From Desulfobacteraceae bacterium (GTDB lineage: Bacteria > Desulfobacterota > Desulfobacteria > Desulfobacterales > UBA11574): a stretch of 10,477 bases of DNA. Within the stretch, counting starts at the first letter, position 1; every line of letters starts with the position of its first letter. A model generated the notes under the pieces. It saw only the letters and a program-made list of their open reading frames with translations. It made no database searches and was not told where the DNA came from. The stretch lies in NCBI GenBank assembly GCA_013203195.1, contig JABMQM010000062.1:1-10477 (forward strand). The letters run 5' to 3'. Position numbers and translations under genes: made by a program. Shown here piece by piece: positions 1-5,318 of this stretch.

Positions 1-69
1 AAAATAAATCCGGGCAGAATTATACGGCTGCATGATAACTCCCATAATTCGGGCAAAAAAATGCAATTT

Positions 70-83
70 TTACATTTATGTAA
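70..83. repeat. Short palindrome in AT-rich leader
   Basis: TTACAT-TT-ATGTAA is a perfect inverted repeat with 6-bp arms and a 2-bp spacer, located about 50 bp upstream of a promoter-like sequence. It has the size of an operator for a dimeric regulator, but in AT-rich DNA such a match can arise by chance. No regulator is identified. The rest of positions 1-226 is AT-rich and shows no convincing gene. Confidence 0.25.
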
Positions 84-135
84 CAACGCGACAACCCTTC
101 AAAGTGTTTATATCAAATTAATATTACTATAATTA

Positions 136-162
136 TTGACTTTCTTGTCGTTCTTTTATACT
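136..162 (+). promoter_or_regulatory. Candidate sigma70-type promoter upstream of the cassette
   Basis: TTGACT (136-141) and TATACT (157-162) are close to -35 and -10 consensus hexamers, but the spacer is only 15 nt, shorter than the optimal 17. It points toward the cassette gene that starts at 250. If the site at 226 is an integron attachment point, this would act like the Pc promoter that drives otherwise promoterless cassettes. That role is inferred from position only. Confidence 0.4.
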
Positions 163-225
163 TTTTGTAAAACTGTCTCAAATTCAGATAATCTGGAAAA
201 AACCTGCAACCGCATAATATATAAT

Positions 226-232
226 GTTAGAC
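226..232 (+). other. Integron cassette left junction (GTTAGAC core site)
   Basis: GTTAGAC matches the integron core-site consensus GTTRRRY, with recombination expected between G226 and T227. It is the exact reverse complement of the GTCTAAC box at 853-859, which is how the two ends of one cassette are related. No attC hairpin is visible immediately upstream, so this is either an attI-type site or a secondary insertion site, not the end of a preceding cassette. Confidence 0.7.
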
Positions 233-903
233 ATTAAGGATTATATCAGATGACTGAAAAATTGCGGATTCGTATTTCTCAAATATTTGCGGGTTTATTA
301 GTTGTGTTAATTTGTGTTTCCAGCAGCCTATGGGAAGATAAGGCACCATTTGTAACCACGGCTCTGTTTCTTTTGGGTGCCGTTCTGGTAGGCATTGCTT
401 CTCTGGGCAGATTGTGGTGCTCTGTCTATATTGCAGGCTACAAGACAGACCATTTAGTCACGCAAGGTCCATATTCCATGTGTAGAAACCCACTTTATTT
501 CTTCAGCCTTCTAGGTGCCCTTGGCGTTGGGTTCACTTCTGAAACCCTTCTTATCCCATTTGTTATTTTAATTGCCTTTGTCGGGTATTATCCACTTGTC
601 ATTAAAAGTGAGGAGGCAGAACTGATAAGACTGCACAAGAGTGAATTTGAAATTTATCTGAAAGAGGTACCAATATTTTTTCCAAAAATATCCCTTTTGA
701 ATGAACCAGAGGAATATATAGTGAAACCAATAGTATTTAAGAGGCACATGTTCCATGCTCTTTGGTTTATATGGTTCTTGGGAATCATTGAAATCATTGA
801 AGAACTTCATGAGCTTAGCGTTCTTCCCACAATATTCAAAATATATTGATTTGTCTAACCTTGCTCTTGCAGCCGACAGCTACCGCTGTGGCTGAAGAGC
901 CCG
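227..903 (+). mobile_element. Integron gene cassette carrying one methyltransferase gene
   Basis: This 677-bp unit is bounded by two GTTAG core sites (226-232 and 903-909) and has the compact layout of a mobile gene cassette. Its ORF starts 23 bp from the left boundary, has its own ribosome-binding site (AAGGA, 236-240) and no internal promoter that I see. The stop codon lies 3 bp before the attC-like site. The cassette is clearly more AT-rich than the DNA to its right, which fits acquisition by transfer. No integrase gene and no second attC are visible here. It may be the first or only cassette of an integron whose integrase lies outside the window, or a cassette inserted at a secondary site. 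Confidence 0.8.
250..849 (+). CDS. Isoprenylcysteine carboxyl methyltransferase (ICMT/PEMT)-like membrane protein
   Basis: Small integral membrane methyltransferase of 199 residues. Hydrophobic segments lie near residues 11-28, 34-53, 81-118 and 167-184. The family signature is present: GPYSMCRNPLYF at 73-84, matching the GPY-x3-R-[HN]-P-x-Y pattern, and an acidic EE pair at 121-122 followed by F-x-x-Y-x-x-x-VP-x-FFP up to about 145. These elements form the S-adenosylmethionine pocket in ICMT/PEMT-type enzymes. The substrate is unknown; bacterial members are thought to methylate small or lipid-like molecules, not prenylated proteins. The C-terminal part after residue 150, with one more membrane segment, goes beyond the core domain. 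ATG 250 is chosen because AAGGA lies 9 nt upstream. Codon use is strongly AT-biased compared with the genes downstream, consistent with a transferred cassette. The fold assignment is fairly sure; the function is not. Confidence 0.85.
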   Translation: MTEKLRIRISQIFAGLLVVLICVSSSLWEDKAPFVTTALFLLGAVLVGIASLGRLWCSVYIAGYKTDHLVTQGPYSMCRNPLYFFSLLGALGVGFTSETLLIPFVILIAFVGYYPLVIKSEEAELIRLHKSEFEIYLKEVPIFFPKISLLNEPEEYIVKPIVFKRHMFHALWFIWFLGIIEIIEELHELSVLPTIFKIY

Positions 904-909
904 TTAGTT
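853..909 (+). repeat. attC (59-base-element-like) recombination site
   Basis: The 57-bp site has this order: R'' box GTCTAAC (853-859, fits RYYYAAC), spacer CTT, left arm 863-880, loop TACC (881-884), right arm 885-900, spacer CC, R' box GTTAGTT (903-909). The arms form 16 base pairs in blocks of 6, 5 and 5. Two unpaired G residues, G869 and G875, are both on the left arm, like the extrahelical bases that set strand choice in attC sites. R' deviates from GTTRRRY at one position here, but the junction formed on excision (G903 joined to 227-232) would restore GTTAGAC, fully complementary to R''. A plain rho-independent terminator is less likely because no T-tract follows. Confidence 0.8.
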
Positions 910-964
910 GTCATACCACTGAAAAAAATTTTGTTTACCGCTAATTTCATGCAAGGAGAAGCCC

Positions 965-1225
965 ATGTTGTCAGAAAATCAGCGAAAGATATTTGCCGAT
1001 TTCCACAAATCAGTTGAGGCCGAAGGGATTCTTGACCAAAAAACGTCACATTTGATCAAGGTGGCTGCAGCCATGGCTTTTGGCTGCTACCCTTGAATGG
1101 AACAACTCCTTGGCGGGGCCAGGGAAAAAGGAATTTCCGATGATGAAATTGGAGCAGTGCAATTGAACGTAATGATGGTTTCCGCGGGCAGGGTCATGAT
1201 GCAAGTCGATGATGTAACCGGATAG
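965..1225 (+). CDS. CMD/AhpD-family selenoprotein with a CxxU redox motif (TGA read as selenocysteine)
   Basis: Reading through the in-frame TGA at 1094-1096 gives an 86-residue protein of the carboxymuconolactone decarboxylase/AhpD type. It is helical throughout, with the redox site at the end of a helix: G40-C41-Y42-P43-U44-M45-E46. Most relatives have CxxC here; AhpD-like proteins use this pair as a disulfide-reducing or peroxide-defence centre. The TGA sits exactly at the second cysteine, and protein similarity to the family continues after it (LLGGA-x-x-KGIS-x-x-EI, near residues 48-62). A strong ribosome-binding site, AAGGAG (953-958), lies 6 nt before ATG 965. A SECIS-like hairpin follows the TGA. 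The His often found four residues after the second cysteine is absent. The alternative is a nonsense mutation of a Cys codon in a decaying gene, but the exact position and the hairpin favour selenocysteine. The physiological substrate is unknown. Confidence 0.78.
1097..1125 (+). promoter_or_regulatory. Bacterial SECIS-like element after the in-frame TGA
   Basis: Directly downstream of the TGA (1094-1096), bases 1107-1113 pair with 1119-1125 (TCCTTGG with CCAGGGA, one T-G wobble), giving a 7-bp stem with loop CGGGG at 1114-1118. The apical loop begins 17 nt after the TGA and has G among its first two bases, which agrees with the known features of bacterial SECIS elements that recruit SelB. The hairpin lies inside the coding sequence, as is usual in bacteria. 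Confidence 0.7.
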
Positions 1226-1317
1226 GGAGTTCGGCTCGCCGGGCATTTCAAGAGCAGGTTGTGCCTGAACTACGAAAAATGAGCCATAAGCTATGAACCG
1301 ATCTAGGATATGCAATC

Positions 1318-1950
1318 ATGAATTTCCCTGGTGCACGCTACATCGACCCTGCCATGCAGCAGTTTCGGCCGGAACAGCTTGCCATCACGGTTGAAAAAAA
1401 CGGCAGCCGCCGCTTCACCAAGGCCAGCAATCCGACTCGTTTCGGAAAGTATGCCGAGATCAGGACCCGCGACCATGAATTCCATTTCAACCTGGACGGT
1501 CAGATCAGGTTCATCCGTGGCCTCGGCAGCGACTGGCCGCACCCCTTCGAAGCGTTGAAACGCACCGACGGCAACGACTGGGTCTACTATTCGGTCGGCG
1601 CGGCCATTCAGCAGCAGGGCATCCACAACTGGCTGGGGGAAATCGGCAAGCCCCTTGCGGTCGCGGATATCCATGAGGCTTTCCGTAAAATGACGGACGT
1701 CAATCGGTCTCATGAAAACATCGAGATCACGGCTAATTTCCTCCTGGGTGATCCGCTGTCCCCGGATCACCTCCAGTCCCTCGCGGATTTGCTTGGCAAC
1801 GTTTCCGATATAACCCCCGGAAAGGGCGCCGTCTACCTTTCGCCCCTGGCCGGCCAGCATCAAGAAAGTGACGAGCTGCTGCAATCCTTCTTCGAGATAA
1901 AAAACAAGAGCCGGCTTCCGGTATTCATTTACCTGATCCAGCGGTTATAA
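1318..1950 (+). CDS. Radical SAM-like protein lacking its catalytic middle (probable internal-deletion remnant)
   Basis: A 210-residue ORF with GC-rich codon use typical of real coding DNA. I recognise, from memory of the family, both ends of a larger (about 500-residue) radical SAM protein found in Desulfobacterota. The N-terminal part ends near WPHPFEALKRTDGNDWVYYS (residues about 74-93). The C-terminal part runs from about IGKPLAVADIHEAF through IEITANFLLGD and KGAVYLSPL to SRLPVFIYLIQRL at the very end. The region expected between them, with the CxxxCxxC cluster motif, is missing, and the ORF contains no cysteine at all. It therefore cannot bind the 4Fe-4S cluster and is probably inactive, yet the reading frame across the join is intact. 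ATG 1318 is preceded by a weak AGGA (1305-1308). It lies 58 bp before hcp. The family assignment is moderately sure; a distinct small protein family is the alternative. Confidence 0.55.
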   Translation: MNFPGARYIDPAMQQFRPEQLAITVEKNGSRRFTKASNPTRFGKYAEIRTRDHEFHFNLDGQIRFIRGLGSDWPHPFEALKRTDGNDWVYYSVGAAIQQQGIHNWLGEIGKPLAVADIHEAFRKMTDVNRSHENIEITANFLLGDPLSPDHLQSLADLLGNVSDITPGKGAVYLSPLAGQHQESDELLQSFFEIKNKSRLPVFIYLIQRL

Positions 1951-1953
1951 GAG

Positions 1954-1970
1954 ATCTAACTAAATTAGAT
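1954..1970. promoter_or_regulatory. Inverted repeat ahead of hcp, possible operator
   Basis: ATCTAA-CTAAA-TTAGAT is a perfect 6-bp inverted repeat with a 5-nt spacer in the 58-bp gap upstream of hcp. Genes for hybrid cluster proteins are often controlled by CRP/FNR-family regulators such as HcpR or FNR that bind palindromes. This sequence does not match a consensus I know, so the operator role is only a suggestion based on position and symmetry. Confidence 0.3.
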
Positions 1971-2008
1971 AGACAAACCTATAAAGAGAGTAGATAGGGA
2001 GGAATGCT

Positions 2009-3637
2009 ATGTTTTGTTATCAATGTGAACAAACCGCCAAAGGTACGGGATGCACAATCCAGGGTGTTTGTGGTAAACAGCCCGAAGTCGCCGCGTTGCA
2101 GGACTTGCTCATTTATGCGCTCATGGGACTGTCCCAGGTTGCTGTGGAAGGTCGCAAAGTGGGCGTCTTGGACCCGGACGTCAATGTCTTCACCGTAAAA
2201 GCCGCCTTCTCCACTTTGACAAATGTGGACTTTGACCCTGATCGTTTTATGGATTTGATCGGCCAGGCCGCGGACAAGCGTGAAAAATTAAAAGCAAGTG
2301 TTAAAGCCGCCGGCGGTAATGTGGTTTGGCCTGACGGACCTGCAACCTTCCAACCCAAAGCCACCTTGGACGATTTGGTCAAACAAGGTGAGCAGGTCGG
2401 AATAAAATCGTATCCTGCCGACAACCCGGACATTCTTTCATTAAAGCACACCGTACTGTACGGTATTAAGGGCGTGGGCGCTTATGCGGACCACGCCCTG
2501 ATTTTAGGGCAGGAGGATGACAGCGTTTATGCATATGTCCATGAAGGACTGGCTGCCATTCAAAGAGATGATCTGGGGATAGACGACTGGGTGGGGATGG
2601 CTCTCAAATGTGGTGAAGCAGCCTATAAAGCCATGGAACTGCTCGATGCCGGCAATACGAACACATACGGCCACCCTGTGCCGACAAAGGTTCCGCTGGG
2701 TTACAAGAAGGGCAAAGCCATCCTTGTCTCCGGTCATGATTTGAAAGATCTCGAAGAGCTGCTCAAGCAGACTGAAGGAAAAGGCATTAACATCTACACC
2801 CACGGCGAGATGCTCTCAACCCACGGTTACCCCGGGTTAAAGCAATATCCGCATTTCTACGGCCAATTCGGTACGGCCTGGCAAAAGCAGATCAAAGAGT
2901 TCGCTGCTTTTCCAGGCGCTATTCTGATGACCACCAATTGCATTCAAAGGCCCAAAAATGAATATAAAGACAATATATTTACCAGCGGCATGGTCGGCTG
3001 GCCGGGCATTCCCCATATACCGGATCTGAACTTTCAGCCGGTTATAGATAGAGCCCTTGAACTCCCAGGCTTTGAAAAAGACCACGTCGACCAGGAGGTC
3101 ACGGTCGGTTTTGCCCGTAATGCCGTGCTCGGTGTCGCGGACAAGGTGATCGAGGCTGTCAAGTCCGGTGCAATTCGGCATTTCTTTCTGGTGGCCGGTT
3201 GCGACGGAGCCAAGCCGGGACGAAATTACTATACTGAATTTGTGGAAAAGATTCCCACAGATTGCATTGTTTTGACCCTGGCGTGCGGCAAATATCGTTT
3301 CTTCGACAAAGAGCTTGGCGATATCGGCGGCATACCGCGCCTACTGGATGCCGGACAGTGCAATGACGCCTACTCGGCCGTTCAGATCGCTTCGGCCTTA
3401 GCAAAGGCATTCGATGTTAAGGTCAATGAATTGCCGTTATCAATGATCATTTCCTGGTATGAGCAAAAAGCGGTTTGCGTCCTGTTGGCCCTGCTTCATC
3501 TCGGTATCAAGGGTATCCGCCTGGGGCCGTCGCTGCCGGCGTTCCTAACGCCCAATGTTCTGGAAACCCTGGTGAATAATTTTGACATCAAACCAATTTC
3601 TACGGCTGACGAGGACCTGAAAGCCATTCTGGGATAA
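2009..3637 (+). CDS. hcp: Hybrid cluster protein (hydroxylamine reductase / prismane protein), class I
   Basis: A cytoplasmic iron-sulfur protein of 542 residues, the full family length. Hcp reduces hydroxylamine to ammonia in vitro; in vivo it is linked to nitric oxide detoxification and nitrosative stress. The N-terminal cubane cluster is bound by Cys3, Cys6, Cys15 and Cys21 (C-x2-C-x8-C-x5-C), the spacing of class I proteins from strict anaerobes and unlike the enterobacterial class. All hybrid-cluster ligands can be placed: His243, Glu267, Cys311, Cys398 (the persulfide-bearing cysteine, in GCDGAKPGRNYY), Cys426 (LACGKYRF), Cys451 (GQCND), Glu485 and Lys487 (WYEQK). GGGAGG (1997-2002) lies 6 nt before ATG 2009. 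No separate Hcp reductase (hcr) follows, as is usual in anaerobes. A small palindrome upstream may be a regulator site. No clear terminator follows the stop. Confidence 0.97.
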   Translation: MFCYQCEQTAKGTGCTIQGVCGKQPEVAALQDLLIYALMGLSQVAVEGRKVGVLDPDVNVFTVKAAFSTLTNVDFDPDRFMDLIGQAADKREKLKASVKAAGGNVVWPDGPATFQPKATLDDLVKQGEQVGIKSYPADNPDILSLKHTVLYGIKGVGAYADHALILGQEDDSVYAYVHEGLAAIQRDDLGIDDWVGMALKCGEAAYKAMELLDAGNTNTYGHPVPTKVPLGYKKGKAILVSGHDLKDLEELLKQTEGKGINIYTHGEMLSTHGYPGLKQYPHFYGQFGTAWQKQIKEFAAFPGAILMTTNCIQRPKNEYKDNIFTSGMVGWPGIPHIPDLNFQPVIDRALELPGFEKDHVDQEVTVGFARNAVLGVADKVIEAVKSGAIRHFFLVAGCDGAKPGRNYYTEFVEKIPTDCIVLTLACGKYRFFDKELGDIGGIPRLLDAGQCNDAYSAVQIASALAKAFDVKVNELPLSMIISWYEQKAVCVLLALLHLGIKGIRLGPSLPAFLTPNVLETLVNNFDIKPISTADEDLKAILG

Positions 3638-3659
3638 TGGAGACATTACGTTGTAAATG

Positions 3660-3831
3660 GGGGTCGAGCCACAGGAACATTTTTATATAATAGATAAAAC
3701 GTTAAAAAAATGCGTCAAATAAGGCCGTAAAAGGGCATTTTGGGGGCCAAAAAGAGTCGTTTAAGACGATTTTAGGGCCTATTTAAGACATTTTGTGTTG
3801 TTATTGTAGTTGGTTAACGTGGCCTGACCCC
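3660..3831. repeat. MITE-like or REP-type element with imperfect inverted ends
   Basis: The left end GGGGTCGAGCCAC (3660-3672) and right end GTGGCCTGACCCC (3819-3831) are inverted copies matching at 11 of 13 positions and enclose about 170 bp of non-coding DNA. The interior is AT-rich with blocks of GGCC and an internal hairpin, and has no ORF of meaningful length. GGGGTCAGGCC-type ends resemble sequences I associate with REP-type palindromic elements moved by Y1 (IS200-like) transposases, but that link is from memory. No target-site duplication is obvious. Confidence 0.5.
3745..3779 (+). repeat. Hairpin inside the intergenic element
   Basis: GGCC (3745-3748) pairs with GGCC (3776-3779), and an inner stem closes GAGTCGT-type bases with ACGATTT around loop TTAAG (3761-3765), partly through G-T wobbles, with an internal loop between the two stems. 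It lies 108 bp after the hcp stop. It might help end hcp transcription, but no clean T-tract follows, so I read it as part of the repeat element. Confidence 0.35.
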
Positions 3832-3954
3832 AAATGAGAAGCAAATGACATACCAGGGCGCACTACATATTGTACCTGCTGGAACCAAATGCATACCCAC
3901 ATATTACAATTAAAAAAAATCTTGCGGAGGATTGCCGACGAACAGGTTTTTAAT
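3832..3954. other. Non-coding spacer with a possible transposase scrap
   Basis: This part of the intergenic stretch holds no real gene. A 22-codon frame at 3845-3913 begins MTYQGALHIV, which faintly resembles the N-terminus of Y1/REP-associated transposases (typically ...YEGALYHV...), and it directly follows a GGCCTGACCCC end. This may be a decayed start of such a gene or chance similarity. Confidence 0.2.
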
Positions 3955-3983
3955 TTGATTTATAATTAGTTACTGTTTATAGT
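3955..3983 (+). promoter_or_regulatory. Sigma70-type promoter for the pqi operon
   Basis: TTGATT (3955-3960) and TATAGT (3978-3983) are each one or two bases from consensus and separated by the optimal 17 nt in AT-rich DNA. A start near 3990 would leave a leader of about 45 nt before pqiA. It is the only clear promoter upstream of the five-gene transport operon in this window. Confidence 0.55.
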
Positions 3984-4034
3984 ACGGTTCTTAAATCTTA
4001 AACACTTTCTTTTCAAACCAAACATTTTTCATTG

Positions 4035-5318
4035 ATGAATTCAAAAGAAAGCACGAAGAATTCCAGCCGGCCTGACCCCGGCGAAGGCGGATTGATTGCC
4101 TGTCATGAATGCGATTTTCTGCACAGCAAGCCGCCGATTCCGCAAGGGGGGAAGGCTCTCTGCACCCGATGCGGAGCGTTCCTGTATCAGAACATCCCCA
4201 ACAGTCTTGAAAAGGTTCTGGCGTTGAACCTGGCCGCGTTGCTACTCCTAATCATGGCCAACGTCTTCCCCTTTGTTTCCCTGAAACTGAGCGGCCGTGT
4301 CGAGACGAACGTTTTGATCTCCGGAGCTCTGGCAATCTACCGTCTGGGCATGCGCGAGGTGGGCATTTTGGTGATTCTGACGAGCTTCATATTCCCCTTT
4401 TTGACCATCACAGGGATGCTGTATATCCTTTTTCCCCTGACATTTGGACACCGGCCCTGGAAAATGGCCCCGGTATATCGACTGGTTCAGGCCCTGGCAC
4501 CGTGGAGCCTGCTGGGGGTCTTTATGCTCGGCGTCCTGATCTCCATCGTCAAACTGCTCGACCTTGCTACCATTACCCCGGGTATTTCTCTATATTCATT
4601 TGTGGGACTTATGGTGGTATCGGCCGCGGCGAACGCCAATCTGGATGCGTTTCTGATCTGGCCGCCCATGAAGCTCGAACCGATGGGAAACGGATCGGGG
4701 GACACGGCGGCCAAACGAGGCCTGATCGCCTGCCATACGTGTGCGCTTCTCGTTCCCGAAACGGGTCAAAACGACCACGGACATGGCGTCTGCCCCCGCT
4801 GCGAAAGCCCGCTCCACAGCCGCAAGACCAACAGTCTTACGCGGACCTGGGCGCTCATCTGCGCCGCCGCCATTCTTTTTATCCCGGCCAACGTCTACCC
4901 GGTCATGACAGTGATTCAATTCGGTCGGGGGGATCCGAATACCATTCTCATCGGCATTGTTCACCTGATTGAAGGAGGCATGTGGGGGCTTGCCATGATC
5001 ATTTTCTTCGCCAGCATCGTGGTTCCGGTCCTGAAACTGATCGTGCTGTCCTTTCTCTTGATTACGATTCAGAAAAAGTCTTCGTGGCGTTTCCGGGATC
5101 GCGCCCTCCTCTTTCGCGTCACCGAAGCCGTGGGAGCATGGTCTATGGTAGATGTTTATGTTGTTGCCATTCTGGTCGGACTGGTTAACCTCGGTGCCCT
5201 GTCGACCATCCGACCCGGCATCGGTGTATCGTTTTTTGGCGCTGTGGTAGTTATCACGATGTTCGCTGCCCGTGGCTTTGATCCCCGACTCATTTGGGAC
5301 CATACGGAAAGACCATGA
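4035..5318 (+). CDS. pqiA: PqiA: inner-membrane component of an MCE lipid-transport system
   Basis: A 427-residue polytopic inner-membrane protein, close in length to E. coli PqiA. It is a tandem duplication: each half begins with a rubredoxin-like CxxC...CxxC pair (Cys23/26/43/46 and Cys233/236/253/256), likely zinc-binding, followed by several hydrophobic helices. The first cysteine pair has the form ACHECD, and both halves share the NSL...(A/P)NV(F/Y)P segment after it. PqiA works with the MCE protein PqiB to move lipids across the envelope. ATG 4035 is preferred over the adjacent in-frame TTG 4032. Neither has a visible Shine-Dalgarno sequence, and the first 20 or so residues are low in conserved character. 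A copy of the GGCCTGACCCC repeat lies inside these codons (4069-4079), so the true start could be later. The gene overlaps pqiB by four bases. Confidence 0.92.
   Translation: MNSKESTKNSSRPDPGEGGLIACHECDFLHSKPPIPQGGKALCTRCGAFLYQNIPNSLEKVLALNLAALLLLIMANVFPFVSLKLSGRVETNVLISGALAIYRLGMREVGILVILTSFIFPFLTITGMLYILFPLTFGHRPWKMAPVYRLVQALAPWSLLGVFMLGVLISIVKLLDLATITPGISLYSFVGLMVVSAAANANLDAFLIWPPMKLEPMGNGSGDTAAKRGLIACHTCALLVPETGQNDHGHGVCPRCESPLHSRKTNSLTRTWALICAAAILFIPANVYPVMTVIQFGRGDPNTILIGIVHLIEGGMWGLAMIIFFASIVVPVLKLIVLSFLLITIQKKSSWRFRDRALLFRVTEAVGAWSMVDVYVVAILVGLVNLGALSTIRPGIGVSFFGAVVVITMFAARGFDPRLIWDHTERP
4069..4079 (+). repeat. Additional GGCCTGACCCC copy inside the pqiA 5' end
   Basis: These 11 bases are identical to 3821-3831, the right end of the intergenic element, in the same orientation, 248 bp apart. 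Here they encode part of the non-conserved PqiA N-terminus (residues around R-P-D-P). Confidence 0.4.

Noticed and set aside
1..44. Start of an integrase gene on the minus strand (ATG near 44 or 33, open to the window edge)
   Set aside because: Only about 15 codons are visible, with no ribosome-binding site and no recognisable integrase sequence.
863..900. Rho-independent terminator for the methyltransferase gene
   Set aside because: The stem is strong but no T-run follows, and the flanking R boxes and same-arm bulges fit attC better. It may still slow transcription.
1094..1096. TGA as a simple nonsense mutation making the CMD gene a pseudogene
   Set aside because: The TGA is exactly at the redox cysteine position, it is followed by a SECIS-like hairpin, and the rest of the frame is intact. 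Not fully excluded without knowing whether the genome has the selenocysteine machinery.
1303..1884. A 193-codon open frame on the minus strand opposite 1318-1950
   Set aside because: The plus-strand frame has natural third-position GC bias and recognisable protein segments; the minus frame is its mirror shadow with no family features.
1954..1970. A second attC site suggested by ATCTAAC and ATTAGAT
   Set aside because: The two boxes are only 3 bp apart, leaving no room for L boxes or a hairpin, so it cannot be an attC; retained only as a possible operator.
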